Shown piece after piece: positions 11,107-20,400 of a stretch of 40,129 bases of DNA. Numbering within the stretch: position 1 is the first letter of the stretch; the number at the start of each line of letters is the position of its first letter. The stretch spans positions 1-40,129 of the forward strand of contig JAEENL010000148.1 in the NCBI GenBank assembly GCA_016283775.1. The letters are read 5' to 3'. Below the pieces are notes generated by a model that was given only the letters and a program-made list of their open reading frames with translations, was not told the DNA's origin and did not search any database. The position numbers and the translations under genes are program-made. Source of the DNA: Lachnospiraceae bacterium (GTDB lineage Bacteria > Bacillota > Clostridia > Lachnospirales > Lachnospiraceae).

Positions 11107-12441
11107 TCAGGGATTTGGATTGATCTTTTTTACCAACAGGTCTATTGTGGAAGCGGTATTGGGATCTTCTTTGATATCCTTTTCTACCTTTCTGAACGAA
11201 GCCATAACAGTGGAGTGATCTCTGTTGAATGCTTTTCCTATCTCAACATAGGACATGGAAAGATATTTCTTGCAGAGATAGATCGCGATATGTCTGGGAT
11301 ATGCGATATTTGCTTCCTTGTTTTTGGAAAAGATCATTGTGGACGGGATGGTATAGTGCTCTGCAACTATACTCACTATATAGGGAAGAGTGAGAGCACG
11401 TCTGGTATCACCGTCGCTTAAGGACTGTACGACTTCTTTTACCAGGTCCATTGTTATCTCGACTCTGGTAAGTCTGGAACGGGATATGACTTTTCCAAGC
11501 GCAGCTTCAAGCTCACGAACATTTGTTGTGATGTTTTCTGCTATGTATTCAAGCATGGAATTGTCGATGTTTACCGCATTTTCCTGTGCTTTTTTGCTGA
11601 TGATGGCAAGTCTTGTCTCATAATCGGGGTGACTTATGTCCACGCTGAATCCCATTTTGAAACGGGAACTCAGTCTGTCTTCAAGGATTGACATTTCCTT
11701 GGGAGGACGGTCGGAGGCAAGAACTATCTGCTTTTTGTTTTCATAAAGAGCATTGAAAGTCCAGAAAAATTCTTCCTGAACGGTGATCTTTCCACTGATG
11801 AACTGGATATCGTCGATTATGAGGACATCGGCGTTTCTGTATTTTGTTCTGAATGCCTCACCTGTTTTGTCTCTGATGGACTGGATGAGCTCATTTGTAA
11901 AAATCTCACCGGAAGTGTAGATGACCTTTTTATCCTTGTGATGGATAAGGATCTCGTGAGCGATGGCCTGAGCAAGATGGGTCTTACCAAGTCCCACTCC
12001 GCCGTAGATAAAAAGAGGATTGTAGGATCCGCCCGGGTCTTCCGCAACAGCAGCCGCTGCCGCATGTGCGACCTTGTTGTTGGAACCTATTACAAAAGAA
12101 TCAAAAGTATAGCGCGGATTCAAAGATGAGTAAGCAGCCTTTGCTTCCGCACTTTCGTGAGCTTCTTCGCTGTTGTCTCCCTGAAGGACAAAGTTCACCT
12201 CGTACTCTTTTCCGACTATCTCTGCTATTGATGTACGGAGAAAAGTACTGTATTTTTTTTCTATATGTTCGATCCCGGGAGCGCCAAGTTTATTGTCGAT
12301 AGAAACGATCACGGTATCGTCTGTAACGTTCGAAACTTTTAACGGCTGGATCCAAGTACGATAGGAAACGGAAGTAAGTTCATATTCATCCCTCATAAAA
12401 TTGAGGATATCTTCCCATTTTTCTGTGACTTGATTTTTCAT
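11107..12441 (-). CDS. dnaA: Chromosomal replication initiator protein DnaA
   Basis: The 444-aa AAA+ ATPase binds DnaA boxes and opens the origin. The N-terminal DnaB-interaction domain (WEDILNFMRDEYELTSVSYRTWI) is followed by Walker A GGVGLGKT (about 147-154), Walker B IIDDIQF (about 207-213), and the C-terminal helix-turn-helix with the DnaA signature FNRDHSTVMAS. All key motifs are intact and the length is typical. A sigma-A-type promoter lies about 80 bp upstream. It begins the minus-strand replication cluster. Confidence 0.98.
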   Translation of the reverse strand: MKNQVTEKWEDILNFMRDEYELTSVSYRTWIQPLKVSNVTDDTVIVSIDNKLGAPGIEHIEKKYSTFLRTSIAEIVGKEYEVNFVLQGDNSEEAHESAEAKAAYSSLNPRYTFDSFVIGSNNKVAHAAAAAVAEDPGGSYNPLFIYGGVGLGKTHLAQAIAHEILIHHKDKKVIYTSGEIFTNELIQSIRDKTGEAFRTKYRNADVLIIDDIQFISGKITVQEEFFWTFNALYENKKQIVLASDRPPKEMSILEDRLSSRFKMGFSVDISHPDYETRLAIISKKAQENAVNIDNSMLEYIAENITTNVRELEAALGKVISRSRLTRVEITMDLVKEVVQSLSDGDTRRALTLPYIVSIVAEHYTIPSTMIFSKNKEANIAYPRHIAIYLCKKYLSMSYVEIGKAFNRDHSTVMASFRKVEKDIKEDPNTASTIDLLVKKINPNP

Positions 12442-12529
12442 TTCTTCACCTTCATAAACCCTTCAAAGCCTTTTTGCCGGAAAAACGCCCATTTTGTGGC
12501 TTTCTGAACGTCTACGGCATATCATGACA

Positions 12530-12558
12530 ATTATATCAAAATCAGACCGAAAAAGCAA
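12530..12558 (-). promoter_or_regulatory. dnaA promoter
   Basis: Minus-strand -35 TTGCTT (12553-12558), 17-bp spacer and perfect -10 TATAAT (12530-12535). It would give a 5' leader of about 80 nt for dnaA. No convincing DnaA box was seen in this leader. Confidence 0.75.
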
Positions 12559-12599
12559 ATAAATACAAAACTTTTTGAGACCCTCGTAAAAAAAAAGTC

Positions 12600-12628
12600 T
12601 TGACTACGGAATGAATTTACACTATAAT
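12600..12628 (+). promoter_or_regulatory. rpmH promoter
   Basis: Plus-strand -35 TTGACT (12600-12605), 17-bp spacer and perfect -10 TATAAT (12623-12628). It drives the rpmH-rnpA-yidD-yidC-jag cluster divergently from dnaA. Confidence 0.85.
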
Positions 12629-12688
12629 AACTTCGCTTTAATTTTGACCTTATTTCGAAAAATCAATCCGTAAGGAGGTGTAAATATC

Positions 12689-12829
12689 ATGGCAAAGATG
12701 ACATTCCAGCCCAAGAAGAGACAGAGGGCAAAAGTTCACGGCTTCCGTTCCAGAATGATGACGGCCGGCGGCAGAAAGGTTTTATCAGCAAGAAGAGCAA
12801 AGGGCAGACACGCAGTATCAGTTCAATAA
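12689..12829 (+). CDS. rpmH: 50S ribosomal protein L34
   Basis: A 46-aa basic protein with the L34 signature: [19 protein letters not shown], then [15 protein letters not shown] strong ribosome site (AAGGAGGTG) lies 8 bp upstream of the ATG. The N-terminus is slightly longer than usual (MAKMTFQPK rather than MKRTFQPK) and the C-terminus ends HAVSVQ. It is the first gene of the conserved rpmH-rnpA-yidD-yidC-jag order on the right of the origin. Confidence 0.97.
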   Translation: MAKMTFQPKKRQRAKVHGFRSRMMTAGGRKVLSARRAKGRHAVSVQ

Positions 12830-12840
12830 TATTAATGCCG

Positions 12841-12869
12841 GGCCGCTTTTTCAGTGGCCTTTTCTTCTT
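12841..12869 (+). terminator. Weak terminator or attenuator between rpmH and rnpA
   Basis: A 7-bp stem (GGCCGCT with AGTGGCC, one G-T pair) with a 5-nt loop is followed by a T-rich run (TTTTCTTCTT). It would let rpmH be made in excess over rnpA. Confidence 0.5.
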
Positions 12870-12905
12870 ATTTACAGGAGGGTTCGATCATACCCGGGAG
12901 ATACA

Positions 12906-13253
12906 GTGGCGGAATCATTACACAAAAATTCGGAATTTCAAAACGTTTACAAGAACGGAAAGAGTAGAGCAAATAAGTATCTCGTTATGTATGTCATAAA
13001 AAATGATCTCGGAATAGACCGGCTTGGCATATCCGTCAGCAAAAAAGTCGGTAACAGCGTGGTACGTCACAGGATCGCCAGACTGTTCAGGGAAAGCTTT
13101 CGTCTCAGTTTAGAGAAGTTCCATAGTGGTTGGGACATAGTGGTTGTGGCAAGACAAGCCGCAAAAGGGAAAAGCTTTTATGATATCAACAGTGCTTTTC
13201 TGCAGCTCGCGGAACAGCATGACCTCATAAAAAATGAGAAAAATATTCATTAA
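12906..13253 (+). CDS. rnpA: Ribonuclease P protein component
   Basis: The 115-aa basic protein subunit of RNase P, which matures tRNA 5' ends together with the RNA subunit. The hallmark segment [17 protein letters not shown], preceded by [10 protein letters not shown], is clear. The start is GTG with GGGAG at 6 bp. The 3' end overlaps yidD by 20 bp. The RNA subunit gene was not found in this window. Confidence 0.95.
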   Translation: MAESLHKNSEFQNVYKNGKSRANKYLVMYVIKNDLGIDRLGISVSKKVGNSVVRHRIARLFRESFRLSLEKFHSGWDIVVVARQAAKGKSFYDINSAFLQLAEQHDLIKNEKNIH

Positions 13254-13446
13254 GCTCATAGTTTTTTACAGAAAATATATCTCTCCGCTAAAAGGTCGGC
13301 CTACCTGCAGATTTATCCCGACCTGTTCTCAATATGCGATCGAAGCATACGAAAAGTATGGCGTGGTAAAGGGTTCCTATCTTGCGGGAAAGCGTCTTTT
13401 AAGATGCAATCCGTTTTGCAAGGGAGGATACGATCCGGTACCTTAG
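13234..13446 (+). CDS. yidD: Membrane protein insertion efficiency factor YidD
   Basis: A 70-aa small protein of the YidD family, with the characteristic [26 protein letters not shown] and [14 protein letters not shown]. It is thought to assist YidC-dependent membrane insertion at the inner face of the membrane. It starts inside the end of rnpA, so expression is probably coupled, and is followed by yidC. Confidence 0.96.
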   Translation: MRKIFIKLIVFYRKYISPLKGRPTCRFIPTCSQYAIEAYEKYGVVKGSYLAGKRLLRCNPFCKGGYDPVP

Positions 13447-13494
13447 CTTTCTTTTCGTATTTTTTTATAAGGGGATTATCAGGAGGAACAGAAG

Positions 13495-14814
13495 TTGAAT
13501 TTCGCAGTACTCACACAAATAAGCGGTATCTTAAAGCCTTTTGCATGGCTGTTCGGTGTAATCTTCAACTGGATCTACGAACTGCTCTGCCTTATCGGCA
13601 TCGAAAATATCGCTGTAACACTCATTTTCTTTACCATAATCGTAAAAATGATCATGCTGCCTCTTACCGTAAGACAGCAGCGTTTTTCAAAGCTTTCCGC
13701 AAAGATGCAGCCTGAACTTTCCGCTATCCAGGAAAAGTACAAAGGCAGAAAAGATGAGCAGTCACAGAGACTCCAGCAGATGGAGACACAGGAAGTATAT
13801 TCAAAATACGGCACAAATCCTACTGCCGGATGCCTTCCCATGCTGATCTCACTTCCCATCATGTTTGCCATGTACCGCATAATCTATGCGATTCCTGCAT
13901 ATGTGGGCCGTATCAAGGATTACTATTCCGTGATCGCAGAAGCGGTAATGAACAAAGCGGATTATTCCACTGTTATGGCGGAGCTTGCCACAACAGTAGG
14001 TGTACCCACTGCGAAATTCACAGAAGCAGGCGGTTTTTCACTGAACCATGTCATTGATATAATGACAAAGTTCAACACATCCACTTGGGAAACACTTCTT
14101 TCAAAATTCAATTTTTCAAGTGCGGAGCTTACCGGCATCCACGAGAGCATCGATAAGATAAACCATACATTCTCCATGGGCACGCTCAACATTCTTGACA
14201 GCCCCAAAGCATATGGTCTTCTCTCGATAGCCATCATTGTTCCCATCCTTGCTGTTGTAACACAGCTCGGAAGTTCCCTTCTTCAGAAGGCACAGAACAA
14301 AACGACCACAAAGCAGAACCAGGACAATCCCATGGGTCAGAGCATGAATTCAATGCTTTACATCATGCCCTTCATTTCCGGATTCTTCTGCTATTCACTT
14401 CCTCTCTGTATCGGTATCTACTGGGTTATCAGTACCGTAGTTTCCGTTGTTCAGCAGATCTTCATCAACATCTACATTGAAAGATCCGATATGGATGCTT
14501 ACATTGCAAAGAATGTTGAAAAGCAGAACAAGAGAAGAGAAAAACTCGGCGTGGCACAGGGTAACACCATGTCACAGTTCTCCAAGGCTCAGACCAGATC
14601 CATCAATTACGATCAGGTTAAGCAGAACACTACCGCTTCTTATGCAAATATCAGCGGAAGCAGCACTAAAAATGTAAATAAAAAAGTGAACACAAAAGAT
14701 CCCGTAACCACCGAAGACAATGATGCTTCACAGGATCAGACCACCGGAAGTGACAATTCGTCATTTGCAAAAGGGTCGTTATCGGGATATGCAAATATCT
14801 TAAAGAAAAACTAG
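13495..14814 (+). CDS. yidC: Membrane protein insertase YidC/OxaA
   Basis: A 439-aa polytopic membrane insertase that places proteins in the membrane alone or with SecYEG. The N-terminal hydrophobic segment is followed by the conserved region IVKMIMLPLTVRQQRFSKL and GCLPMLISLPIMFAMYR, with further transmembrane segments and a basic, Asn/Ser-rich C-terminal tail. No lipobox is present. The start is TTG, supported by AGGAGG about 9 bp upstream and by the absence of a better start. Its position after yidD is standard. Confidence 0.96.
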   Translation: MNFAVLTQISGILKPFAWLFGVIFNWIYELLCLIGIENIAVTLIFFTIIVKMIMLPLTVRQQRFSKLSAKMQPELSAIQEKYKGRKDEQSQRLQQMETQEVYSKYGTNPTAGCLPMLISLPIMFAMYRIIYAIPAYVGRIKDYYSVIAEAVMNKADYSTVMAELATTVGVPTAKFTEAGGFSLNHVIDIMTKFNTSTWETLLSKFNFSSAELTGIHESIDKINHTFSMGTLNILDSPKAYGLLSIAIIVPILAVVTQLGSSLLQKAQNKTTTKQNQDNPMGQSMNSMLYIMPFISGFFCYSLPLCIGIYWVISTVVSVVQQIFINIYIERSDMDAYIAKNVEKQNKRREKLGVAQGNTMSQFSKAQTRSINYDQVKQNTTASYANISGSSTKNVNKKVNTKDPVTTEDNDASQDQTTGSDNSSFAKGSLSGYANILKKN

Positions 14815-14827
14815 AAAGGACGAGAAC

Positions 14828-15664
14828 ATGAGAAACTGGATAGAAACAACCGGAAAGACCATTGAAGATGCTGTTCTTGAAGCAAAGATCCAACTCAACA
14901 CGACCGAAGAAAATATGGATTATGAGGTTATCGAAGAGCCTTCGAGCAGCGGTCTCTTCGGGCTCAACAAAAAGCCCGCGCGTATCAAAGCCGCACTTAA
15001 AGAGACTATCGCAGACAAGGCAGTCGGCTTTATCACTGACATCCTCAATATCATCGGCATTGAAAACGAAGTAAAATGCAGCTACAACGAAGAAGAAAAG
15101 ATCATGAACATCGAGCTTGTAGGCTCGGATATGGGTGTGCTCATCGGAAAACGCGGACAGACTCTCGATTCTCTCCAGTATCTCCTAAGCCTTGTCGTTA
15201 ACAAGGGTTCCGAAGACTACATCAAAGTCAAGATCGATACAGAAAACTATCGCGAGAGAAGAAAAGAGACTCTCGAAAATCTTGCAAAGAACATCTCTTC
15301 AAAAGTAAGAAAAACAGGAAAACCCGTTTCTCTTGAGCCCATGAATCCTTACGAAAGAAGGATCATCCACTCGGCATTGCAGGATGACAAATACGTTGAG
15401 ACTCATTCCGAAGGTGAAGAGCCCAATCGTAAAGTTGTTGTCGCACTTAAAAAGGGCGTAAAGGTATACACGAAATACAACGGAAATTCCCGTTACGGAA
15501 ACAAGGGCGGATACGGAAGACATGATGGATCGAGAGGCGGAAAGAGTACTTACCGCAAGCCCGGTTATCACAGAAATCCCAATGAACCTTACCGCTACGG
15601 CAACATAGAAGAGGGAGAGGTTTACGAGGGAGTAAAAGCAACAGTGGGTCCGGACGAGCAGTGA
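14828..15664 (+). CDS. jag: Jag/KhpB, KH and R3H domain RNA-binding protein
   Basis: A 278-aa protein with the three-part Jag layout: an N-terminal Jag domain (WIETTGKTIEDAVLEAK), a KH domain (about 70-150, with GVLIGKRGQTLDSLQYL), then an R3H domain with the ERRIIHSAL Arg-x3-His core. The C-terminal 70 residues are rich in Gly, Tyr and Arg and look disordered. KhpB-type proteins bind many transcripts and influence cell division and envelope growth in Gram-positives. It lies 13 bp after yidC and ends at a probable terminator. Confidence 0.94.
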   Translation: MRNWIETTGKTIEDAVLEAKIQLNTTEENMDYEVIEEPSSSGLFGLNKKPARIKAALKETIADKAVGFITDILNIIGIENEVKCSYNEEEKIMNIELVGSDMGVLIGKRGQTLDSLQYLLSLVVNKGSEDYIKVKIDTENYRERRKETLENLAKNISSKVRKTGKPVSLEPMNPYERRIIHSALQDDKYVETHSEGEEPNRKVVVALKKGVKVYTKYNGNSRYGNKGGYGRHDGSRGGKSTYRKPGYHRNPNEPYRYGNIEEGEVYEGVKATVGPDEQ

Positions 15665-15707
15665 CCTTTCATTAAGCTTTTAGTTTCATAAGCCTAACGG
15701 TTATTGG

Positions 15708-15736
15708 AGGGTGCTATTGCTATAGCACCCTTTCTG
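15708..15736 (+). terminator. Probable terminator after jag
   Basis: A perfect 10-bp stem (AGGGTGCTAT with ATAGCACCCT, loop TGCT) is followed by TTTCTGTAT. The T-tract is short, so termination may be partial. It separates the rpmH-jag group from mnmE. Confidence 0.65.
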
Positions 15737-15766
15737 TATCATTGGAAATATCTGAAAGGTGCATTT

Positions 15767-17146
15767 ATGAGAAACAAAGACACAATATGCGCGATCGCCA
15801 CAGGAGTGACGAACGCAGGGATAAGCATAATAAGGATCAGCGGTGAAAATGCGTTTTCAATTGCCGATAAATTATATGTGTCAAAAAAACCCGGAAAGAC
15901 CTTAAGCTCGCAAAAGTCCCATACTATGCACTACGGATATATCGTAAAAAACGGTGAAACGATCGACGAAGTGCTGGTAAGCATAATGAAAAAGCCCAAT
16001 AGCTATACAGCTGAGGATGTTGTCGAGATAAACTGTCACGGCGGTGTCATCGTCACAAGACAGGTGCTTGACGCCGTGATCTCGGCAGGAGCAAGGCTCG
16101 CAGAACCCGGTGAATTTACAAAACGCGCCTTTTTAAACGGAAGGATAGATCTTTCACAGGCGGAAGCCGTGATAGACATAATAAATGCCGAAAATACAAG
16201 CGCAGTGAAAAATTCAGTAGGTCAGCTCACAGGAAGACTAAAAAACAGGATAGTTTCCTTAAGAGACAGGATAATGCATGATACCGCATTTATCGAGGCT
16301 GCGCTCGACGATCCGGAACATATCTCACTTGACGGTTTTTCCGAAGAACTCCTTAAAAATACCAACGAGGAGCTTAAGGAGATAAAGTCTCTCATACAGT
16401 CGTTTTCAACAGGCCGTGTCATCAAAGAAGGCATAAAGACCGTTATCGTCGGAAAACCAAATGTAGGAAAATCAACGCTCCTGAACGCACTTTCAGGCAC
16501 AGAAAGAGCGATAGTCACCGATATTCCGGGAACTACGAGAGACACTCTTGAGGAGACAGTGACCATAGACGGAGTCACACTAAGGATCGTGGACACAGCA
16601 GGTATCAGAGATACCGACGATACAGTGGAAAAGATAGGCGTAGATAAAGCCCTGTCAGAGACCGATTCGGCCGATCTTGTGCTTTTTGTCTGCGATGCTT
16701 CAAGAGCACTTGACGAAAATGACAGAAGGATCATCGACATCATAAAAGACAAGAGATCCCTCGTTTTACTAAATAAATCGGATCTTCAGAATGTCCTTTC
16801 TTCGGACGAACTGGAAAAAGAGACAGGGATAAGCGTATTTGCCGTGTCCGCGCTTGAAGAGACCGGGATACACGAATTTACTCAGAAAATTAAAGACATG
16901 TTTTCTCTCGGAGAGATAGGAAACGGAGAGATGACATACATAACAAATGCAAGGCAGAGACAGCTCCTTTCCGATGCGGCGGATTCACTTGAAGAAGTGA
17001 AAAAGAGCATAGAAAATGAGATGCCCGAGGATTTCTTCTCCATTGACATGCTCGATGCATATGGCGCACTCGGGCGGATAATAGGAGAGGAAACGGACGA
17101 TGACCTTGCCGATCGGATATTCAAGGATTTTTGCATGGGGAAATAG
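15767..17146 (+). CDS. mnmE: tRNA modification GTPase MnmE (TrmE)
   Basis: With MnmG this protein installs the aminomethyl-type group at C5 of wobble uridine in tRNAs. The 459-aa sequence has the N-terminal folate-binding domain (DTICAIATG start, PNSYTAEDVVEINCHGG), a G domain with GKPNVGKS (229-236), DTAG (about 276) and NKSD (about 336), and the C-terminal CxGK with the conserved Cys456. The frame is open upstream, but the ATG at 15767 gives the family's usual N-terminus and the upstream part would overlap the terminator hairpin. Confidence 0.97.
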   Translation: MRNKDTICAIATGVTNAGISIIRISGENAFSIADKLYVSKKPGKTLSSQKSHTMHYGYIVKNGETIDEVLVSIMKKPNSYTAEDVVEINCHGGVIVTRQVLDAVISAGARLAEPGEFTKRAFLNGRIDLSQAEAVIDIINAENTSAVKNSVGQLTGRLKNRIVSLRDRIMHDTAFIEAALDDPEHISLDGFSEELLKNTNEELKEIKSLIQSFSTGRVIKEGIKTVIVGKPNVGKSTLLNALSGTERAIVTDIPGTTRDTLEETVTIDGVTLRIVDTAGIRDTDDTVEKIGVDKALSETDSADLVLFVCDASRALDENDRRIIDIIKDKRSLVLLNKSDLQNVLSSDELEKETGISVFAVSALEETGIHEFTQKIKDMFSLGEIGNGEMTYITNARQRQLLSDAADSLEEVKKSIENEMPEDFFSIDMLDAYGALGRIIGEETDDDLADRIFKDFCMGK

Positions 17147-17161
17147 GCGAAAGGGAAAGTG

Positions 17162-19030
17162 ATGGACCATATTTACGAAAGCTATGATATAGCCGTTATC
17201 GGAGCAGGACATGCCGGGTGCGAAGCTGCTCTTGCTTCGGCGCGCCTCGGACTTGAAACAATAGTGTTCATCGTAAGCACCGATTCCATAGCAATGATGC
17301 CCTGCAATCCGAATGTCGGCGGAACTTCAAAGGGACATCTGGTACGTGAAGTGGATGCGCTCGGTGGCGAAATGGGAAAAAACATCGACCGCACCTTCAT
17401 CCAGTCAAAAATGCTGAATGTTTCAAAAGGTCCTGCAGTTCATTCACTGAGGGCGCAGGCCGACAAGCAGGAATATTCAAGGTCTATGAGACATGTGCTC
17501 GAAAACACCGAGCATCTTACGATAAGACAGGCGGAAGTAACGGATATCCTCACGGAAAACGGGCATGTTACCGGAGTCCGCACCTATTCGGGAGGCGTCT
17601 ATCCTTGTAAAGCAGCGGTCATATGCACCGGAACGTATCTTAACGCACGCTGTGTATACGGAGATACCTACAATTACACAGGTCCGAATGGCCTTCCTGC
17701 AGCGAACCATCTTACCGAGTGCCTTAAAAACCTGGGTATCGAGATATATCGCTTTAAGACAGGCACACCCGCCCGTATCGACAAGCGGACCATAGATTTT
17801 TCAAAGATGGAAGAGCAGTTCGGTGATCCGGAGCTTGTACCTTTTTCGTTTGAAAATACCGCGGAATCCATCGCAAAACCTCAGGTTTCATGCTGGCTCA
17901 CCTATACCAACGAACGCACACACGAGATAATCCGTCAGAATATCGACAGGAGCCCTTTGTATTCCGGAAATATAAAAGGAACCGGTCCGAGATATTGTCC
18001 CTCCATCGAAGACAAAGTCATGAAATTTCCCGAAAAGACAAGGCATCAGGTGTTCATCGAGCCTGAGGGAAATTATACAAACGAAATGTATATCTCTGGC
18101 ATGTCGAGCTCACTTCCCGAAGATGTGCAGGTGCAGATGTACCGCACCGTTGCCGGGCTTGAAAACGCAAAGATAGTGAGACCCGCATACGCTATAGAAT
18201 ATGACTGCCTGAATCCCGCACAGTTAAAGCCTTCTCTTGAGATAAAAAACATTTCCGGCCTTTTTTCCGCAGGACAGATGAACGGAAGCTCAGGCTATGA
18301 GGAGGCTGCGGCTCAGGGAATAATGGCCGGCATAAACGCCGCAAGATTCGTAAAAGGCCTTGAACCCGTGATACTCAGCCGTTCCCAGGCATATATCGGT
18401 GTGCTTATCGACGATCTTTGCACAAAAGAGACTCATGAGCCTTACAGAATGATGACAAGCCGTGCGGAATACCGCCTGATACTAAGACAGGACAATGCGG
18501 ACCTCAGACTTTCCGCCATCGGTCATGAGATCGGGCTGATATCCGACGAACGCTATGAAAAGGTACTTCAAAAGAAAAAGCAGATCGAAGATGAGATCGT
18601 AAGACTTAAAAGCCACATGATAGGCGGACGCGCGGATGTACAGGCTTTTCTTGAAGAAAGACAAAGCGCGCCGCTAAAGACCGCAGTTTCACTGGCGGAG
18701 CTCATCGTAAGACCTGAGCTCGGGTACGACGCAGTAAAAGACCTTGATCCCGACAGACAACCTTTGTCACGCGATGTGATAGAGCAGGTCGAGACCGAGC
18801 TGAAATATGAAGGTTACATTGAGCGTCAGACCAGACAGATAGAGGTATTCAAAAAAACAGAAAACAGACGGATACCGGAGGATATCGATTATGACGCGGT
18901 TCCGTCACTCAGGATAGAAGCAAGACAGAAACTAAAGGCCATCAGACCCGAAAATATCGGGCGCGCGTCACGTATTTCAGGTGTTTCACCCGCAGATATC
19001 TCGGTGCTCCTGATCTATCTTTCAAAATAA
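17162..19030 (+). CDS. mnmG: tRNA uridine-5-carboxymethylaminomethyl modification enzyme MnmG (GidA)
   Basis: The 622-aa FAD-dependent partner of MnmE. The Rossmann motif [16 protein letters not shown] is near the start, followed by [22 protein letters not shown] and SRAEYRL, all diagnostic of GidA. The start was set at the ATG rather than the GTG one codon earlier because GGG lies 6 bp before the ATG and only 3 bp before the GTG. mnmE, mnmG and rsmG are in the common Firmicutes order and nearly contiguous. Confidence 0.97.
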   Translation: MDHIYESYDIAVIGAGHAGCEAALASARLGLETIVFIVSTDSIAMMPCNPNVGGTSKGHLVREVDALGGEMGKNIDRTFIQSKMLNVSKGPAVHSLRAQADKQEYSRSMRHVLENTEHLTIRQAEVTDILTENGHVTGVRTYSGGVYPCKAAVICTGTYLNARCVYGDTYNYTGPNGLPAANHLTECLKNLGIEIYRFKTGTPARIDKRTIDFSKMEEQFGDPELVPFSFENTAESIAKPQVSCWLTYTNERTHEIIRQNIDRSPLYSGNIKGTGPRYCPSIEDKVMKFPEKTRHQVFIEPEGNYTNEMYISGMSSSLPEDVQVQMYRTVAGLENAKIVRPAYAIEYDCLNPAQLKPSLEIKNISGLFSAGQMNGSSGYEEAAAQGIMAGINAARFVKGLEPVILSRSQAYIGVLIDDLCTKETHEPYRMMTSRAEYRLILRQDNADLRLSAIGHEIGLISDERYEKVLQKKKQIEDEIVRLKSHMIGGRADVQAFLEERQSAPLKTAVSLAELIVRPELGYDAVKDLDPDRQPLSRDVIEQVETELKYEGYIERQTRQIEVFKKTENRRIPEDIDYDAVPSLRIEARQKLKAIRPENIGRASRISGVSPADISVLLIYLSK

Positions 19031-19034
19031 AAAT

Positions 19035-19784
19035 ATGAGCGAAAAAAGAGACAACAGCAGATTTTTAAAAGGTCTGAACGAGCTGGGGATCGAGCTTGAC
19101 AGTAAAAAACTCGATGCCTTTGAGACATATTACGATATGCTCGTCGAAAAGAACAAGGTGATGAACCTTACTGCGATCACAGAATATGAAGATGTTATCA
19201 TAAAGCATTTTCTTGACAGCATGTCGATAGTGAAGGTGCCGGAGATCAGAAAACTCCTTGTTGATTCTACAGATGTAGTAACACTTTATGATGTAGGCAC
19301 CGGAGCCGGCTTCCCCGGAATCCCTCTGAAGATAAGTTTTCCACATTTAAGGGTCGTTCTGATGGATTCTTTAAACAAGCGTATACTCTTCCTGCAGGAC
19401 GTAATTCATGCTTTAGATCTTCAGGGGATCGATGCCCTGCATGTGAGATGTGAAGAAGCGGGAAGAAAACCGGAATTCCGCGAACAATGCGATATCTGTG
19501 TGTCCCGCGCGGTCGCAAAGCTCAATTCTCTTTCGGAGCTTTGTATCCCGTTTGTAAAACCCGGCGGTTTTTTTGTTCCTTATAAATCCGGAGATATCGA
19601 AGAAGAGCTCGCCTGCGGTAAAAACGCGATAAACAAACTTGGCGGCAGCATCGCAGATCAGACTCGTTTTATGTTACCACTCTCGGATAATGAAAGGACA
19701 CTGATCCTCATAAAAAAGACAACCTCCACAAAGCCTGCATATCCAAGGGCCGGCGGAAAGGTCTTCAAGAGCCCGCTTAACTGA
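19035..19784 (+). CDS. rsmG: 16S rRNA (guanine527-N7) methyltransferase RsmG (GidB)
   Basis: The 249-aa SAM-dependent methyltransferase modifies G527 of 16S rRNA. The SAM-binding motif VGTGAGFPGIPL is near residue 87, preceded by KVMNLTAI and followed by CVSRAVAKL. The gene starts 4 bp after mnmG with only a poor ribosome site, suggesting translational coupling. In many Firmicutes parA follows directly; here four other reading frames or gene starts intervene (GNAT, kinase, regulator). Confidence 0.96.
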   Translation: MSEKRDNSRFLKGLNELGIELDSKKLDAFETYYDMLVEKNKVMNLTAITEYEDVIIKHFLDSMSIVKVPEIRKLLVDSTDVVTLYDVGTGAGFPGIPLKISFPHLRVVLMDSLNKRILFLQDVIHALDLQGIDALHVRCEEAGRKPEFREQCDICVSRAVAKLNSLSELCIPFVKPGGFFVPYKSGDIEEELACGKNAINKLGGSIADQTRFMLPLSDNERTLILIKKTTSTKPAYPRAGGKVFKSPLN

Positions 19785-19840
19785 CGGGCAAAGGTACAAA
19801 TATGCCATACGGCACATGTGGAAAAAGCGGAGGTAACGGC

Positions 19841-20323
19841 ATGTTTCTTGTGGGAAACTATCTTCTGTCAGGTGTAAGTGACACCGACATCGTATATGAG
19901 ATCAGACAAAAAGTATTTTCTGAAGAGCAGGGTCTTCCCGACTTCGTTGTCCGCGACGATGATGACATTGAAGCCATTTTTGCGGTCGCATATGAAGAAG
20001 AGGATGAAAAACGTACACCTGTGGGAACGGCCAGACTTCTTTTCCTCGGTGAAGAGTTCAAGATAGGAAGGCTTTGCGTATTAAAAGAGTTCAGAGGCCG
20101 CGGCTATGCCGATTTTCTTGTAAGGATGCTTCTCGACAAAGCTTTTTCCATGGGCGCGACCGAAGTTCACGTTGATGCACGGCTGCATGCGGTGGGCTTT
20201 TACAAAAAGATCGGCTTTGTCGAAAATGGTGCCGAAAAGCAGACAAACGGCTTCGATGAGCAGCCTATGATCCTCAAAAAAGAAAATCTCTGCAAAAAGT
20301 GTCAGGAAAACGGAAAGCATTAG
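19841..20323 (+). CDS. GNAT family N-acetyltransferase
   Basis: A 160-aa protein with a GNAT fold: IRQKVFSEEQGLP near the N-terminus, then the acetyl-CoA binding motif A region RLCVLKEFRGRGYADFLV and the late segment AVGFYKKIGFV. It resembles the ElaA/YjcF-like acyltransferases with the VFxxEQ motif. The ATG at 19841 was preferred to an upstream ATG at 19802 because GGAGG lies 7 bp before it. The C-terminus has a CxxC (LCKKCQENGK). The substrate is unknown. Confidence 0.88.
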   Translation: MFLVGNYLLSGVSDTDIVYEIRQKVFSEEQGLPDFVVRDDDDIEAIFAVAYEEEDEKRTPVGTARLLFLGEEFKIGRLCVLKEFRGRGYADFLVRMLLDKAFSMGATEVHVDARLHAVGFYKKIGFVENGAEKQTNGFDEQPMILKKENLCKKCQENGKH

Positions 20324-20353
20324 TGATTAAATGCTTAAATAGTCTGTTTTTGA

Positions 20354-20382
20354 TTTACAAATAGTCTATATTGTTATATTAT
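20354..20382 (+). promoter_or_regulatory. Promoter of the two-component/parAB operon
   Basis: TTTACA (20354-20359), 17-bp spacer and TATTAT (20377-20382) lie in a short AT-rich gap before the kinase gene. Transcription would start about 12 nt before the kinase ATG, giving a very short leader, consistent with the weak ribosome site there. Confidence 0.65.
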
Positions 20383-20400
20383 ACCTATGGTGTAACTAAT

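Noticed and set aside
12442-12530. Second DnaA-box cluster upstream of dnaA
   Set aside because: Only one poor match (TTTGTGGCT) was seen; the convincing cluster is between dnaA and dnaN.
20317-20339. AAGCATT / AATGCTT inverted repeat after the GNAT gene as a terminator
   Set aside because: The stem is short and AT-rich and is not followed by a T-tract.
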